Positions 63,090 to 64,000 of a stretch of DNA of 64,000 nucleotides are shown here, piece by piece. The notes under the pieces were generated by a model that was not told the origin of the DNA, searched no databases, and saw nothing but the letters and a program-made list of their open reading frames with translations. Position 1 is the stretch's first letter, and each line of letters begins with the position of its first letter. The stretch lies in NCBI GenBank assembly GCA_031292355.1, contig JARLHI010000055.1, forward strand, positions 186,001 to 250,000, in the 5' to 3' direction. Position numbers and translations under genes: made by a program. The DNA comes from Candidatus Obscuribacterales bacterium (GTDB taxonomy: Bacteria > Cyanobacteriota > Vampirovibrionia > Obscuribacterales > Obscuribacteraceae).

Positions 63090-64000
63090 ATCTCGGCACA
63101 CTTTGCATTCAGCGTCCGGTGATGACGACGCTCGTCATGTTCGCCATTATGCTTTTCGGCGTTCTTGGCTATCAGCAATTGCCGATTAGCAATTTGCCGA
63201 ATGTAGATTTCCCAACGATTCAGGTAACAAGTCAGTTGCCTGGCGCATCGGCCGAAACAATGTCATCGGCTGTCTCTATTCCTCTAGAAAAACAATTCGC
63301 GACAATTTCTGGGTTAACGCAGATGACTTCGGCCAGCACTCTTGGCCAATCGCTAATAACACTGCAATTCGATCAGGCACGCAATCTCGATGGAGCGGCA
63401 CTCGACGTGCAGGCGGCAATTACTGCCGCCTCAAAGCAATTGCCGCCGCAGATGATTATTCCGCCTACTTTTACCAAGGTCAATCCTGCCACTCAACCTG
63501 TACTTTATTTAGCAGTCAGTTCAAAGACACTGCCTCTACATCAAGTGGACTATTACGCCGAAACCTTGCTTGCTCAGCGCATCTCGCGTGTGTCTGGCGT
63601 CGCCCAAGTGCAGGTCAACGGATCGCAACAATACGCTGTGCGCATTCAATGCGATCCTCAACGTCTTGCTTCTTACGGCATGGGCATCGATGACGTAATG
63701 ACGGCAGTGTCTGCTGCCAATCAAAATCAACCTACTGGCACACTCTGGGGCAAGGCACAGGCTTTTACGATTCAATCAAACGGACAATTGCTCAGCGCCA
63801 AGGCCTACGATCCAATCATTTTAGCAATTCGCAATGGCGCGCCAGTTCGTCTCAATCAAGTAGCAAGAGCAATTGACAGCGTTCAAAACGATAAAGAAGC
63901 AGGGACTTATAACGGCACTCCTGCTGTCATTCTAGCGGTACTGAGGCAGCCTGGCGCAAACACAATCCAGGTTGTTGACGCCATCAAAGGATTAATTCCC
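63086..64000 (+). CDS. RND multidrug efflux permease 2 (MdtC-like), partial at window end
   Basis: The ATG overlaps the stop of permease 1. The first 305 residues are visible: MNLGTLCIQRPVMTTLVMFA, IMLFGVLGYQQLPISNLPNV and the first periplasmic domain (DFPTIQVTSQLPGASAETMS, LDGAALDVQAAITAA). It is clearly homologous to permease 1. Two different RND permeases after one fusion protein match the MdtABC layout, where the permeases form a heterotrimer. The 3' end lies outside the window. Confidence 0.93.
   Translation, partial: MNLGTLCIQRPVMTTLVMFAIMLFGVLGYQQLPISNLPNVDFPTIQVTSQLPGASAETMSSAVSIPLEKQFATISGLTQMTSASTLGQSLITLQFDQARNLDGAALDVQAAITAASKQLPPQMIIPPTFTKVNPATQPVLYLAVSSKTLPLHQVDYYAETLLAQRISRVSGVAQVQVNGSQQYAVRIQCDPQRLASYGMGIDDVMTAVSAANQNQPTGTLWGKAQAFTIQSNGQLLSAKAYDPIILAIRNGAPVRLNQVARAIDSVQNDKEAGTYNGTPAVILAVLRQPGANTIQVVDAIKGLIP

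Overview
The window looks like a chromosomal stretch of a Gram-negative bacterium of moderate GC content. Its genes encode lipoproteins and many Sec-type signal peptides, an RND efflux operon, and housekeeping genes (mnmG, rpiA, pta, grxC). The many secreted TPR, thioredoxin-like and PDZ proteins, the MshEN-repeat protein and the paralogous gene sets resemble environmental genomes such as Obscuribacterales/Melainabacteria. That assignment is inference from style only; no marker gene was compared.

Region 1 (1-24.5 kb) is mostly chromosomal core. It holds the end of a SulP transporter and two closely related response regulator/histidine kinase operons (1075-2999 and 9788-11706). Each of these has an 11-bp tandem direct repeat about 70 bp upstream, probably an OmpR-type operator. 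Between them lie a hotdog thioesterase, two TPR/thioredoxin-fold periplasmic proteins (one lacking CxxC), an alpha/beta hydrolase, a redoxin and phosphate acetyltransferase. Then come a 1245-residue MshEN-repeat/TPR protein, rpiA coupled to a secreted protein, mnmG, a minimal tyrosine recombinase, and an operon of a von Willebrand A lipoprotein candidate with a double histidine-kinase-like membrane protein.

Region 2 (24.5-34.6 kb) mixes metabolic and redox genes (Gfo/Idh/MocA oxidoreductase, glutaredoxin, glutathione peroxidase, SGNH hydrolase) with degraded material. The degraded genes are a multiply frameshifted gene at 26748-27626 and a HerA/TraG-type ATPase fragment without a P-loop. Small secreted proteins and a PDZ protein follow.

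Region 3 (34.6-47.6 kb) is accessory. A small tyrosine recombinase (36016) lies beside three copies of an unusual site: a near-perfect 19-bp inverted repeat with a 6-bp spacer, a degenerate copy on the far side of a small membrane-protein gene, and a half-site at the recombinase start codon. Next come an OLD-family ATPase/TOPRIM nuclease divergent from a small protein and a YaaC-like protein, and the remains of a conjugation module (coupling protein fragment and upstream ORFs). After these is a GC-richer AraC/NmrA/SnoaL cassette bounded by 21/23-bp direct repeats. Several arrays of short repeats resembling transposon ends lie in this part, with no transposase in view.

Region 4 (47.5-64 kb) returns to chromosomal genes: lipoproteins, a CPBP protease, secreted proteins, a CYCGC protein, a DCC-family protein and a PDZ protein paralogous to the one at 34 kb. 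A TPR gene has a decayed tandem copy directly upstream. A MarR regulator is coupled to a MurF-like N-domain protein and diverges from an MdtABC-like efflux operon: membrane fusion protein plus two RND permeases, the second cut by the window end.
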